Assembly: GCA_017539125.1 (NCBI GenBank)
Contig: JAFYHO010000087.1
Coordinates: forward strand, 1-38,255
DNA from: Actinomycetaceae bacterium
GTDB lineage: Bacteria; Actinomycetota; Actinomycetes; Actinomycetales; Actinomycetaceae
DNA length: 38,255 nucleotides
Direction: 5' to 3'
Below the pieces are notes generated by a model. That model saw nothing but the letters and a program-made list of their open reading frames with translations, made no database searches and was not told the origin of the DNA. The number at the start of each line of letters is the position of its first letter. Positions within the stretch are counted from its first letter, which is position 1. A program made the position numbers and the translations under genes. Shown in pieces: positions 14,651 to 21,869 of this stretch.

Positions 14651-16120
14651 TTACCTGCTCAGTTTCGCGTTTGGCGTGGTCGGGGTTGGTGCTTGCTTTG
14701 CGGCGGCTGCACGCTCAGGGTCGAGCTTATAAGCTGCGTCTCGCTTACGAGCTGCGCGCTCCTGTTTTGTCTCAGTGCGCTTACTTTTCTGCTGTCCCCT
14801 GTTGTTGCGTGTAGTAGTCGTGGTGGTTTTTTGTGTCCCTGGGGCGTGCTGGGTAGGCACGTCTTGACCTGTGAGATTGCCGTCCAAAGTGATGTCCTGG
14901 GTCGGCTCTGGAACGTCATTGGAGGTGCTTACTGTTTCACTCACAACGGTTTCTTGTGTCTCTACTTCATTCTCAGAAAGCATTTCCTGTGTGTTCTTTG
15001 GTGTTTCCTGAGCTTTCTCGATCGTTTCACCGAGTTCTTTCTCCTGTGTGGGAGGCTCTACAACTCTTTCTTGCTTTACCTGCTCTTTGAGTGAGTTTTC
15101 TAGCTCTGTTTTTTCTTGAGCAAGCTGACTACGCTCCGTTTTCATTTCATCCATTGGCTCTGGAACATCATTGGAAGTGCTCACTGTTTCACTCACAACG
15201 GTTTCTTGTGTCTCTACTTCATGCCCAGCAAGCCCGTCCTCATGGGGTGCGCTCTGCGTGTTCTCTGGAGCTTCCTTGGCCTGATTGACCGTTTCGCTGA
15301 CTTCCCTGTCCTGGACGGGAGGCTCTACAGCTCTTTCTTGCTTTAGCTGCTCTTTGAGTGAGTTTTCTAGCTCTGTTTTTTCTTGCACTAGATCGGCGCG
15401 CTCTGTTTTCATCTCCTCGGCGCGCTCTTGACGCTCGATGCGCTCGTCTCGAAGTTCTTTTACTTCGTCAGAAAGCCCCGTTTGTTTCTCTCGCAATGCT
15501 TCTACTGCACGCTCATTTCCTTCTTGTTGGGAAAGCTGACTGATGTCTTTATCTATTGCGCCTATTTCTTCTGTTCTTTGGGCAATCTCTTTGTCTAGCT
15601 CACCGATAACTTTTTCCTCTGCTTGAATCGTCGCAGCAAGGTCGGTGATGTGCGCATCGAGCTCTCTGATTTCCATGCGCATGATTTCTGGCTGTACGGC
15701 TTCGAGGGCGTGCTCAAGGCGTGGCAGGTCTTTGGCCTCAAGGTGAATATATGCGCCATGCTCTGTGTGCTCTACAGTAAAAGCAACACCGTAGTATTCG
15801 AGTTTTGCTTTCAGTGCTTCAAGTTCTTTCGATTCAAGCAGGCGCGTGGTGTGGATGCCTGTGGTTTCTTGGGCTACGAGTTTTTTCATCGTGATTTCCC
15901 CACGCTTTTCCAACAGCTCCGGGTGTTCGTTGGCATAGCGCACAAGCGAAGCTATTGCTTTGAACGGCGCTGTGATTGCTTTCCCGGCCAGATAGGTTAT
16001 CCCTAGCGTGCCAATGACACCTGCGGTTGCCAGTCCTCCTATTCCTTGGGTTGCACCCCGGAACATGGGGCTAGCTAGTCGCATCATCATTTCTGTACTA
16101 CGCAGTGCTTCTTCACTCAT
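14651..16120 (-). CDS. PcfB-like (DUF3801) coiled-coil conjugation protein
   Basis: A 489-residue protein. Residues about 75-150 (KKLVAQETTG, then LKAKLEYYGVAFTVEHTEHGAYIHLEAKDLPRL) resemble PcfB/DUF3801 proteins, which are accessory factors that help a coupling protein recognise its substrate. A Gly/Ala-rich hydrophobic stretch lies near residues 25-50. A long coiled coil (about 150-270) follows, then two direct repeats of 84-86 residues. The C-terminus is basic, with QERAARKRDAAYKLDPERA and a final KLSR, akin to the tails of the zeta and Fic toxins. The start overlaps the relaxase end by four bases, and virD4 follows after ten. Confidence 0.75.
   Translation of the reverse strand: MSEEALRSTEMMMRLASPMFRGATQGIGGLATAGVIGTLGITYLAGKAITAPFKAIASLVRYANEHPELLEKRGEITMKKLVAQETTGIHTTRLLESKELEALKAKLEYYGVAFTVEHTEHGAYIHLEAKDLPRLEHALEAVQPEIMRMEIRELDAHITDLAATIQAEEKVIGELDKEIAQRTEEIGAIDKDISQLSQQEGNERAVEALREKQTGLSDEVKELRDERIERQERAEEMKTERADLVQEKTELENSLKEQLKQERAVEPPVQDREVSETVNQAKEAPENTQSAPHEDGLAGHEVETQETVVSETVSTSNDVPEPMDEMKTERSQLAQEKTELENSLKEQVKQERVVEPPTQEKELGETIEKAQETPKNTQEMLSENEVETQETVVSETVSTSNDVPEPTQDITLDGNLTGQDVPTQHAPGTQKTTTTTTRNNRGQQKSKRTETKQERAARKRDAAYKLDPERAAAAKQAPTPTTPNAKLSR
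14904..15410 (-). repeat. Two tandem 252-bp repeats in the PcfB-like gene
   Basis: The 84-codon units at about 14904-15155 and 15156-15410 each encode EMKTER, QEKTELENSLKEQ, ETQETVVSETVSTSNDVPEP and related segments. They differ at many positions, so the duplication is not fresh, yet some blocks remain identical. Copy number may vary between related elements. Confidence 0.8.
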
Positions 16121-17892
16121 AGTCTGTGTCCTTTCCGTTGTTCTTCTTCTAGGGTTTTTCCTCCGTCGCGTCTGATACGACGGATACGTTCTTGTTCTTG
16201 CACTTTCGCCTTTTCTCGTGTGAGTGTTTGCGTACTCTTGGCTTGAGCGCGTTTGTGTGCTGGTGGTATTTCTCCGGTGCGCAGCTCATTGATAGCTCGT
16301 TGTGCCGATTTATAGGTGAGTCTGTCTGTACCAAGATTATTGTGCGTCGTCGCCTGTGCTGGCTCAGACATAGTGACTGTCTGTAGTGGAACAACAATAA
16401 CGGGTGTTGTTTCTCTGTTGTTAATATAAGTAAATTGCGGGTCTGTGCCTACTGTGTCTTGCCAGCCAGCGTGGATAGAGCGCACAACAAGTTCTTGGCG
16501 AGCTATCGCCTCATCGATACGTCCCAGCTCGATGCGTTTCGTTGGCGCACCAAAACGCGACCCCTCAATCTCTTGTGAAAGCTTTTCCCGCTTGACAATC
16601 AACTCATCAAGCTTTGCGCTCTCTGTGTCCAAACGTGAGACGATTTCGCGCGCATAGACCGCTCTGCGACTACCACTCATCCCTGCCCAGCGCCTACGTA
16701 TCTCGCTCGCCTCGGCCGAATGCTTAACCTTAATAGTCTCTGCCTGGCGGTCAACTTTAGCGAAATAACGCTGCTGCGCCTCGGTCTTACCGCGTGGCCG
16801 GATAGCCGGACGTGAAATACCCAAGTGTGGCTGACGGTGAGCAAAAAACTTGAATACCTCGCTACTTGGTATCGTTGCCACGTAGCGCCCCTGCGCGTCA
16901 CACAAATCAATCATCGTGTTCTCCGGAGCAATACCAATAAAGTTATTTCCTCTCGGTATCAACTGAGCATCGTGAACACTCATATAGACAGCCCTGCCGA
17001 ACACGTCGCGTCCCCGGGGAATAAAAACACGGCGCACACCATGCGCATCTTTTTCTCCCACAAGACGATCGGCCGCAATAAAAGTAGGAGTAACTTGCCC
17101 ATTGATACGGTTAATCAATGCCGCCTGCGTATAAGGCGCACCCAAGCTTGCCCCACGCACACCACGCGACCCCTCCCGCGGCAAGCTAAAAACAACATTA
17201 GCCCCACGCATCGACACACCAATATTATGCTCACGCAAAAGCGTAGCGAACTCACCCCAATTGTGTGCCCTCACCACAGCCTCATCAATAATACCCGCGA
17301 GCCATTTCTTCTCACTCCCACCACCCAGCGAAGCATAGATTTCATGAATTTGCCGACGGCGAGGATAACGCTGCGGCTTCGTATCAATAACAGAAAGCCC
17401 CCTCCCACGGCACAACTCGTCACTAATTCCTCGCCAATTTTTCAACGTCCACGGACGCACTTTCATACGCTCAAGCGTCTTATTATTGACAGGATTAAGA
17501 TAGATATGGTTGTGAATATGATGCTTGTCAATATGAGTCGCCACCACCCAATCATGCTCATGCCCGCCCGCAATTTTCTTAATGAACTCGACCCCAATCT
17601 GGTGAGCCTCACTCGCGTTCGTCTCCCCCGGTTTGAACGACTGAATAATATGATGAGCCAACACGCTCGGACGGCGACCCCGCCTGCGTGTCCCCATGTT
17701 CTGTGCGTGCAGCTCTGCCGCCTCTTGCGAATACTCAAAACGATCGACCGCCATATCCACAATACGCTCTCGACTAAAAGCCCCTACCCCACTAGAGACA
17801 TATTCACCCATGCCAGTCTTAGCACCATTAACCCCATACCCAATCGCAGCACGAAGATTAGCACGTACCTGTATCACCTTCACAGTCGCCAC
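16117..17892 (-). CDS. mobA: MOBP-type relaxase
   Basis: The 591-residue protein should nick oriT and lead the strand into the recipient. The N-terminal domain has a likely catalytic Tyr near residue 19 (AAIGYGVNGAKT), VLAHHIIQSFKPGE at 77-90, and the metal-binding three-His motif HIDKHHIHNHI at 120-130. The rest is helical and basic. The start is GTG at 17892 behind GGAGGTGAG; a longer reading is not needed. It heads the relaxase, PcfB-like, virD4 operon with a four-base overlap into the next gene. The 575-base gap upstream is the natural place for oriT. Confidence 0.93.
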   Translation of the reverse strand: MATVKVIQVRANLRAAIGYGVNGAKTGMGEYVSSGVGAFSRERIVDMAVDRFEYSQEAAELHAQNMGTRRRGRRPSVLAHHIIQSFKPGETNASEAHQIGVEFIKKIAGGHEHDWVVATHIDKHHIHNHIYLNPVNNKTLERMKVRPWTLKNWRGISDELCRGRGLSVIDTKPQRYPRRRQIHEIYASLGGGSEKKWLAGIIDEAVVRAHNWGEFATLLREHNIGVSMRGANVVFSLPREGSRGVRGASLGAPYTQAALINRINGQVTPTFIAADRLVGEKDAHGVRRVFIPRGRDVFGRAVYMSVHDAQLIPRGNNFIGIAPENTMIDLCDAQGRYVATIPSSEVFKFFAHRQPHLGISRPAIRPRGKTEAQQRYFAKVDRQAETIKVKHSAEASEIRRRWAGMSGSRRAVYAREIVSRLDTESAKLDELIVKREKLSQEIEGSRFGAPTKRIELGRIDEAIARQELVVRSIHAGWQDTVGTDPQFTYINNRETTPVIVVPLQTVTMSEPAQATTHNNLGTDRLTYKSAQRAINELRTGEIPPAHKRAQAKSTQTLTREKAKVQEQERIRRIRRDGGKTLEEEQRKGHRL

Positions 17893-18100
17893 CAGTACTC
17901 ACCTCCACCTACTACAACCTCGTTCCTATCAAGGAACATTTTTCCCATTAAGGGGTTTGGGGCTTGCCCCCATATTCTTCTCTTACATGAGCGATTTAGC
18001 GAATGGCAAGCAAGGGTTTTTGTAGCTACAAAAACTATGCTTGCTATGTGTCAGACTTCCCCCAAAAGGGCGTTTTGACTGGCAGTCGGCTTAGTGGCTT
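17893..18100. other. Candidate oriT region
   Basis: Upstream of the relaxase gene lies a long imperfect palindrome, 18006-18044, with 19-20 base arms (GCAAGCA...TTTTTGTAG and CTACAAAAAC...TGCTTGC) and no loop. Smaller dyads occur at about 17912-17927 (GTTCC/GGAAC) and 17959-17970 (GGGGC/GCCCC). Inverted repeats beside the relaxase gene, at the border between transfer and leading regions, are what an oriT shows. I cannot point to the nick site. Confidence 0.5.
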
Positions 18101-18418
18101 TTTTGGCGCATCTGCCCCTGTCGAAACTGCCACACTTTTTGGCGTGTCCACCCTTGGGGCGTGGCGTGGCCTGGACGCTCCTCGCTGCACTCGTCGCGCT
18201 AAAAATCTCCCTGCCTCCTACCGCGCCCCTGCGCGGCTTTCCGCCCAGGGCTGTGCGGGTCTGTGGGCGCTGCGCGCCTCGCGCGGGCAGGCTTCGCCTG
18301 CCCGCGTTTTCTGCCATGACTGCACGGGGTATATGTATTACAAAAAAGAAAGGAGACGTGTGCGCACAGCAAAGCACGTGTGCCCTGGACTTTAAGTGTC
18401 GCTAAAAAAGCGCACGAA
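18101..18418. other. Non-coding GC-rich stretch before the leading region
   Basis: No convincing gene is seen. The clearest structure is a perfect hairpin at 18282-18306 (CGCGGGCAGGC, loop TTC, GCCTGCCCGCG) followed by TTTT, which could stop transcription running rightward or fold in the transferred strand. The open frames here are short, biased and lack good ribosome binding sites. Confidence 0.5.
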
Positions 18419-18455
18419 AAAACAGGACACTAGAAGCTATCTAGTGCCCTGTTTT
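18419..18455. terminator. Terminator at the end of the first leading operon
   Basis: AAAACAGGACACTAG and CTAGTGCCCTGTTTT pair at 14 of 15 positions around a seven-base loop. It lies just downstream of the DpnD/PcfM-like gene, with A and T runs that allow action in both directions. Confidence 0.8.
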
Positions 18456-18467
18456 CCTGCCCGCTTC

Positions 18468-18644
18468 TTACGTTCTTTGCTCTCGGATTTCTATCGTGTG
18501 GCCGATAAAATCCTCAGCGTCTAAGACTATCTCGCACGTCCTATAACGCTCTGCGATTATGTCTAAGGCTTCCTCTTTCGAGTCGGCTACAACTTCCACA
18601 TCTCGCACAAGTTCTTCTCTTACTCGGACAGTCCACACACTCAT
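18468..18644 (-). CDS. DpnD/PcfM-like small protein
   Basis: A 58-residue protein starting MSVWTVRVREELVRDVEV, with SKEEALDIIAERY and EIVLDAEDF. The pattern of two strands, a helix and an EIVLDAEDF-like end matches the DpnD/PcfM family found on conjugative elements and in restriction-modification loci; its function is unknown. I chose the start at 18644 with GAAGGA upstream rather than one ten codons earlier. It is the last gene before the presumed oriT and so would enter a recipient first. Confidence 0.7.
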   Translation of the reverse strand: MSVWTVRVREELVRDVEVVADSKEEALDIIAERYRTCEIVLDAEDFIGHTIEIREQRT

Positions 18645-18662
18645 CTTTTCTTCCTTCATAGT

Positions 18663-18733
18663 TAATGCTGGCATTGTCGGTTAAAGCTGGCTTTTACATA
18701 AAGACTTGCTTTGCCGTAAAAGCCAGCTTTTAG
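18663..18733. repeat. GCTGGC repeat cluster 1 with hairpin
   Basis: It contains GCTGGCATTGTCGGTTAAA followed by a perfect 15-base inverted repeat (18683-18697 AAAGCTGGCTTTTAC with 18716-18730). It lies between ssb and the DpnD/PcfM-like gene and could end or attenuate the ssb transcript. The same units recur at 24724, 25309, 28076 and 28646. Confidence 0.7.
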
Positions 18734-18737
18734 GTGT

Positions 18738-19163
18738 TTAGTTCTCCCGCTCAGCGTGTGCCTCGTTGTTCTCCGGGACTATTTCTGTTTGCTGTGGACG
18801 GGTCTTTTTTATAAAAGTTGCCGTGCCGGTGGCCAGGTCGATGCCGACTCGGTCAGCGGTGATGACGTGGCGGGAGCGCTTTACTCCGTCCTCACCTACC
18901 CACTCGCGCAACTTCAATGTGCCCCGCACAAGAACAGGCGTGCCCTTGTCGATAGAGGCAAGAACGTTGCGGGCTAAAGTGCCGTATGTGCGCACTGAGT
19001 ACCACGCGGTAGCCTCGTCCTCCCATGTGTCGGCTTCTTTGTTGAAACGGCGAGAGGTAACACCGACAGAGAAAACTACTGTCTGGATACCGTTCTCATT
19101 CTCATAAACATCAGGCATTCCGCCTACGTAACCTGAAACGATGATTTTAGTGTCATTAGACAT
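18738..19163 (-). CDS. ssb: Single-stranded DNA-binding protein 1
   Basis: A 141-residue protein with an OB fold: IIVSGYVGGMPDV at the start, VVFSVGVTSRRFN, TAWYSVRTYGTLARNV, KGTPVLVRGTLKLREW and ADRVGIDLATGTATF. It would coat the incoming strand. The usual acidic SSB tip (DDDIPF-like) is absent; the protein ends NEAHAEREN. Its start overlaps the upstream nrdH stop by eight bases, so both come from one message that begins near the fold-back at 19459-19649. About half of the residues match the second SSB encoded at 28168. Confidence 0.92.
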   Translation of the reverse strand: MSNDTKIIVSGYVGGMPDVYENENGIQTVVFSVGVTSRRFNKEADTWEDEATAWYSVRTYGTLARNVLASIDKGTPVLVRGTLKLREWVGEDGVKRSRHVITADRVGIDLATGTATFIKKTRPQQTEIVPENNEAHAEREN

Positions 19164-19401
19164 GGCTAAGTGTCCTTTCTGTGTTTGTAAGGGTTTTGAT
19201 TTTGTCGGGTCGGAAACCGCTCCAGTGACTAGCGCCTGCTATCACTACAGGGGCAGATGAATAACCTAGAGATTTCACATAGTCAAGAGCTGTAGTGTCT
19301 TTGTCGAGAAAGACCTCTGTGTAAGCAATGCCCTGCTTCTTCAAAGCACGCTTGGTCGCGTTGCACTGCATACACATCTCTTTGCTATAGACCGTAACAC
19401 T
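19156..19401 (-). CDS. NrdH-type glutaredoxin-like protein 1
   Basis: An 81-residue redoxin with a CMQC active site at 11-14, the following NATKRALKK, APVVIAG with the cis-Pro, and SGFRPDKI, all signatures of NrdH redoxins, which feed electrons to class Ib ribonucleotide reductase. I start at MSVTVYS (AGAAAGG upstream), not fourteen codons earlier. Being ahead of ssb in the leading region suggests a service to DNA synthesis right after entry, perhaps by raising dNTP supply. A second, close copy lies at 27707. Confidence 0.88.
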   Translation of the reverse strand, partial: SVTVYSKEMCMQCNATKRALKKQGIAYTEVFLDKDTTALDYVKSLGYSSAPVVIAGASHWSGFRPDKIKTLTNTERTLSHV

Positions 19402-19458
19402 CATTTTTCTTAACCTTTCTCTAACATTTTCGTTCAACCCCAAGGGTTTATTTTTTTC

Positions 19459-19649
19459 GCCTCGGCGGCACGAATGTGCCTTAGGGGCAAGCGTGCGGAT
19501 GTCAACATGCGAAGTCTCCTTTTTCCGCGGTGATAACCCTCATGCGAGGCACGAGCGTGAGGGTTATCAGGGCAAGGAAAAACGGGGCGTAGCGCCCCGT
19601 AGGGGTTGACAGAAGCACGTGCCCCGTATAATTGCGCTTGCGCCGAGGC
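19459..19649. promoter_or_regulatory. Frpo-like fold-back promoter A upstream of nrdH-ssb
   Basis: The plus strand can fold so that 19459-19506 pairs with 19605-19649. Paired blocks are GCCTCGGC with GCCGAGGC, GGGGCA with TGCCCC, CGTGC with GCACG, and GTTGACA with TGTCAAC. The 3' arm carries TTGACA (19606-19611) in the duplex and TATAAT (19627-19632) in a mismatched bubble. Polymerase starting there would leave the stem copying the plus strand leftward into nrdH and ssb. The loop holds two more hairpins (19531-19569, 12-base arms; 19582-19600). Element-internal homologue at 20816-21004. Confidence 0.75.
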
Positions 19650-19681
19650 AAAAAATGACCCGTCAGGGTCAAAAAGAAGTC

Positions 19682-19840
19682 GATGCCCGCAGCGTAAAGG
19701 GCATGGCGGGCGCGGCGAGAAAGCACACACCCAGCGCAGCGGTGTGTGGTTTCTCGGGGCAAGAACGCCTGCCCCAGCTGAGGGCATCTCCAACGCCCGC
19801 CCTCCGTCGGCGGGCTGGCAACGCCTTTAGCGTTGCCCCT
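19682..19840. other. Structured region A2 next to fold-back A
   Basis: A second fold-back closes with GATGCCCgCAGC (from 19682) against GCTGaGGGCATC (to 19788) and ends in an apical stem 19716-19756, CGAGAAA...CACACC, loop CAGCGCAGC, GGTGTG...TTTCTCG. Two more hairpins follow at about 19795-19814 and 19817-19836. The equivalent region at 21032-21190 keeps the pairing with different bases. Could be a primer or primase start site on single strands, or a short RNA made rightward. Confidence 0.6.
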
Positions 19841-19848
19841 CTTTCAAG

Positions 19849-19884
19849 AAAATGGGGCGCTAGAGTTTTCTAGCGCCCCATTTT
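19849..19884. terminator. Bidirectional terminator after the DUF4192-like gene
   Basis: AAAATGGGGCGCTAGA and TCTAGCGCCCCATTTT pair perfectly over 16 bases around GTTT. It closes the minus-strand unit that starts behind fold-back B and separates it from region A. Confidence 0.85.
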
Positions 19885-20390
19885 TATCCCTGACAAAAGC
19901 TCGTATTCGGCGAGGGAATTTCACTGGTCATTATTCGGTGCATAAGGACTGCTAGTGTTTGGCTGGGGTCTTGCTTGTAGGCAGACTCGGTGTACTCATA
20001 AGCAAGCCCATATTGGCGATGCCACCACAATAGATATGCCATGACCGCGCGCATGTTAGCTGTCGCACGGTCAGAGTGTGCGCTTATAACCGCCCGTATT
20101 ACATTAGTGGCGTGAAGTAACCGCTCACAGTTATGCTGGCGACTCTCGCCGTCCACTAGACCTTTTTCTATGTTCTCGTCGGGAAAACTTGTAGAAAAGA
20201 TTTCCTCGCACGTATAGCTATCATTGACAGCCCATAACAGGTACTTGTCCCTGAAACGTCCGTTTTCAAAAAGGCGCTCCAACTCGATAACTTCACTCTC
20301 AAAATCAAGCACGCTCAAGTCCTGCTTTTCTAACAAGCTTTCCATGATTGCAATCGTCTTTGTGCCTTCTTTTACTGGTGCAAGTGTCAT
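19884..20390 (-). CDS. DUF4192-like protein
   Basis: A 168-residue soluble protein. Its C-terminal part (ANMRAVMAYLLWWHRQYGLAY then SAYKQDPSQTLAVLMHRIM) looks like the end of actinobacterial DUF4192 proteins, whose function is unknown. TAGGAGAAAGACA precedes the ATG. It follows the small hydrophobic gene and is closed by the terminator at 19849-19884. A position in the leading region behind fold-back B suggests early expression in a recipient, so a role in establishment is possible but unproven. Confidence 0.7.
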   Translation of the reverse strand: MTLAPVKEGTKTIAIMESLLEKQDLSVLDFESEVIELERLFENGRFRDKYLLWAVNDSYTCEEIFSTSFPDENIEKGLVDGESRQHNCERLLHATNVIRAVISAHSDRATANMRAVMAYLLWWHRQYGLAYEYTESAYKQDPSQTLAVLMHRIMTSEIPSPNTSFCQG

Positions 20391-20496
20391 TGTCTTTCTC
20401 CTATAAAATTGCGATTTTTTGTCCGTGGGGTGTGTTAGCCTTACAGGGAGAGGAAAAGTTAGTGGCTTTCCCTCTCACCTGTAAGGGTTTTGCTAG

Positions 20497-20727
20497 TTAC
20501 TCGCTAGAGTGGCTAGCGGTGTCCTTGGCGTGTTTTCCACGCCTAGGCGCAACTGTTGATTTGATTGCCGGGGCAATTGTTTTGATTGCCTCGGCAATTG
20601 CTTTTACTGTTCGCGCTATCGCGGTTACAGCTCCAGCTATCAAAACAACGGTTTCTATCATCTGCCTCACCTCCTCCCCTTTTGAGTAGTGAGTGGGCGG
20701 GCTTCTCCCGCGCTCTACGGGTTTCAT
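20497..20727 (-). CDS. Small Ile/Ala-rich amphipathic peptide
   Basis: A reading frame of 76 codons starts behind a strong AAGGAGGTG (ATG at 20727). An inner ATG at 20660 also has GGAGGTGAGG and would give 54 residues; I cannot decide between them. The core MIETVVLIAGAVTAIARTV plus repeated KAIAE-AIKTIAPAIK forms a membrane-like then amphipathic helix. I do not recognise it. Two good ribosome sites support a real gene. It is the first gene downstream of fold-back B. Confidence 0.5.
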   Translation of the reverse strand: MKPVERGRSPPTHYSKGEEVRQMIETVVLIAGAVTAIARTVKAIAEAIKTIAPAIKSTVAPRRGKHAKDTASHSSE

Positions 20728-20815
20728 GTATATTCACCTCCTTATGCTTTATTTCGGTGTTCTCGTGGTGTTCTCTATAGAGTTTTCAAACAACCACCGC
20801 ACGGCTTTCTTTTTC

Positions 20816-21004
20816 GCCTCGGCAGCGAGGAACGAGCTTGCGGGTAAGGGAGTGGATGTCAACATGCGAAGTCCCCTTTTTCCGCGGTGATAACCCTCAT
20901 GCGAGGCACGAGCGTGAGGGTTATCAGGGCAAGGAAAAACGGGCGTAGCGCCCGCAGGGTTGACAGGAACGACCGCCCGCTATAATTGCCAGGCCTGCCG
21001 AGGC
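20816..21004. promoter_or_regulatory. Frpo-like fold-back promoter B
   Basis: Homologue of fold-back A. The 5' arm 20816-20863 pairs with the 3' arm 20959-21004: GCCTCGGCA with TGCCGAGGC, GCGGG with CCCGC, TGTCAAC with GTTGACA. TTGACA (20960-20965) is paired and TATAAT (20981-20986) lies in a bubble opposite AAGCTC. The loop (20864-20958) is nearly identical to A and contains the TGATAACCCTCA hairpin (20888-20926). The arms differ from A yet still pair. It would serve the unit reading left through 20727 and 20390. Confidence 0.72.
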
Positions 21005-21031
21005 TAAAAAGAGAGCCGCAGGCTCAAAACA

Positions 21032-21190
21032 GTGATACCCGCAGCGCCCATGTGTGACGCGGCGAGAAAGCACACACCCAGCGCCAGCGGTGTGTGGTTT
21101 CTCGGGGCTAGACACACTGACGGCGCGATGCGCGGGTATCACCTACGCCCGAGCCTCTGTCGCTCGGGCTGGCACGGCTTTCGCCGTGCC
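21032..21190. other. Structured region B2 next to fold-back B
   Basis: GTGATACCCGC (21032-21042) pairs perfectly with 21132-21142, inner GCGCC and TGTGT blocks also pair, and the apical stem 21063-21104 repeats CGAGAAAGCACACACCCAGC with one extra loop base. Hairpins CCCGAGC/GCTCGGG and GGCACGG/CCGTGCC follow. Base changes relative to A2 occur on both sides of the stems. Confidence 0.6.
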
Positions 21191-21217
21191 CTCTATCAAA
21201 TACAAAAGGACACAAAA

Positions 21218-21250
21218 AGGGGGTTACTCCCCGCGTGGGAGCAACCCCCT
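21218..21250 (-). terminator. Terminator of ardA
   Basis: AGGGGGTTaCTCCC and GGGAGCAACCCCCT pair with one mismatch. On the minus strand the hairpin is followed by TTTTTG, an intrinsic terminator just after ardA. Confidence 0.85.
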
Positions 21251-21264
21251 AGGATTGGGGTTTA

Positions 21265-21864
21265 TCACCCCTCATAGTAGTATCCATTCTTGGTGGCTGT
21301 GAGATCGAAAGAGACGTCTCGACCGTAAGCTTCATAGTCGAAGTAGTTGAGGACTTCTTCGGGATAGTCGCTAAACATTCCCAGCTCGTGTACGTAATAC
21401 CAGCCGAGGTCATAATCAGTAGCTACTTCGATATACACATAATCGTCAAGGTTGTCAGCCAACTCAACGAAGTCTTGAACACTGGCGTGCCAGGAAAGCG
21501 CAACGGGTGCTATCTCAGCCAATTTCTCTTGATCGTCGCAATCTTCCCACGCCTGCGCAAACTCGCTCAGCTCGCCCAGGTTGCCATATTCCCCAAGCCA
21601 GGAAGAAAGCCCCATGCCTGTGTTATCGTCCCAGTCCATAACCAGGTATTCATAGACAAGCTCACCGTCTTTCATGCAACCAATACGGGTAAGCATAGCG
21701 TTGATTTCTTCTTCACTAGCTGGCAAAGCTAACCATTCACCGGCTAAATAACCATTGTTATAAGCCTCCAGATTACCTACCCAAACACTAATGTCTGCAT
21801 GAGATGCCTGTGTCGCGTCGCTAGTGGTGGCGTGGTTGGCAGTTGTAAGAGTTGTGGTAGTCAT
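21265..21864 (-). CDS. ardA: ArdA antirestriction protein
   Basis: A 199-residue acidic protein. ISVWVGNLEAYNNGYLAGEW followed by LPASEEEINAML is the ArdA signature; the rest (SEFAQAWEDC, a Tyr/Asp-rich end) fits the elongated DNA mimic that blocks type I restriction enzymes. I start at 21864 (AGGAAGG upstream), rejecting 89 extra residues that read through the structured leader. A 20-residue Thr/Ala/His-rich N-terminal extension precedes the domain. Early expression is what protects incoming DNA, and the gene lies behind fold-back C. Its terminator is at 21218-21250. Confidence 0.93.
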   Translation of the reverse strand: MTTTTLTTANHATTSDATQASHADISVWVGNLEAYNNGYLAGEWLALPASEEEINAMLTRIGCMKDGELVYEYLVMDWDDNTGMGLSSWLGEYGNLGELSEFAQAWEDCDDQEKLAEIAPVALSWHASVQDFVELADNLDDYVYIEVATDYDLGWYYVHELGMFSDYPEEVLNYFDYEAYGRDVSFDLTATKNGYYYEG

Positions 21865-21869
21865 GATAG

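Noticed and set aside
16825-18078. Long plus-strand frame of 417 codons
   Set aside because: It lies opposite the relaxase gene, has no ribosome site, and its composition is that of an antisense shadow (many Thr, His, Arg, Pro).
19606-19884. Ordinary rightward small RNA gene from TTGACA/TATAAT to the terminator
   Set aside because: Possible, but the 15-base spacer is short for double-stranded DNA and the pairing of the promoter with an upstream arm explains more. Kept only as an alternative reading.
20497-20560. APRRGKHA segment of the small peptide matching the end of the surface protein (APRRRGKHAM)
   Set aside because: Eight or nine basic residues in low-complexity tails can agree by chance; no wider similarity.
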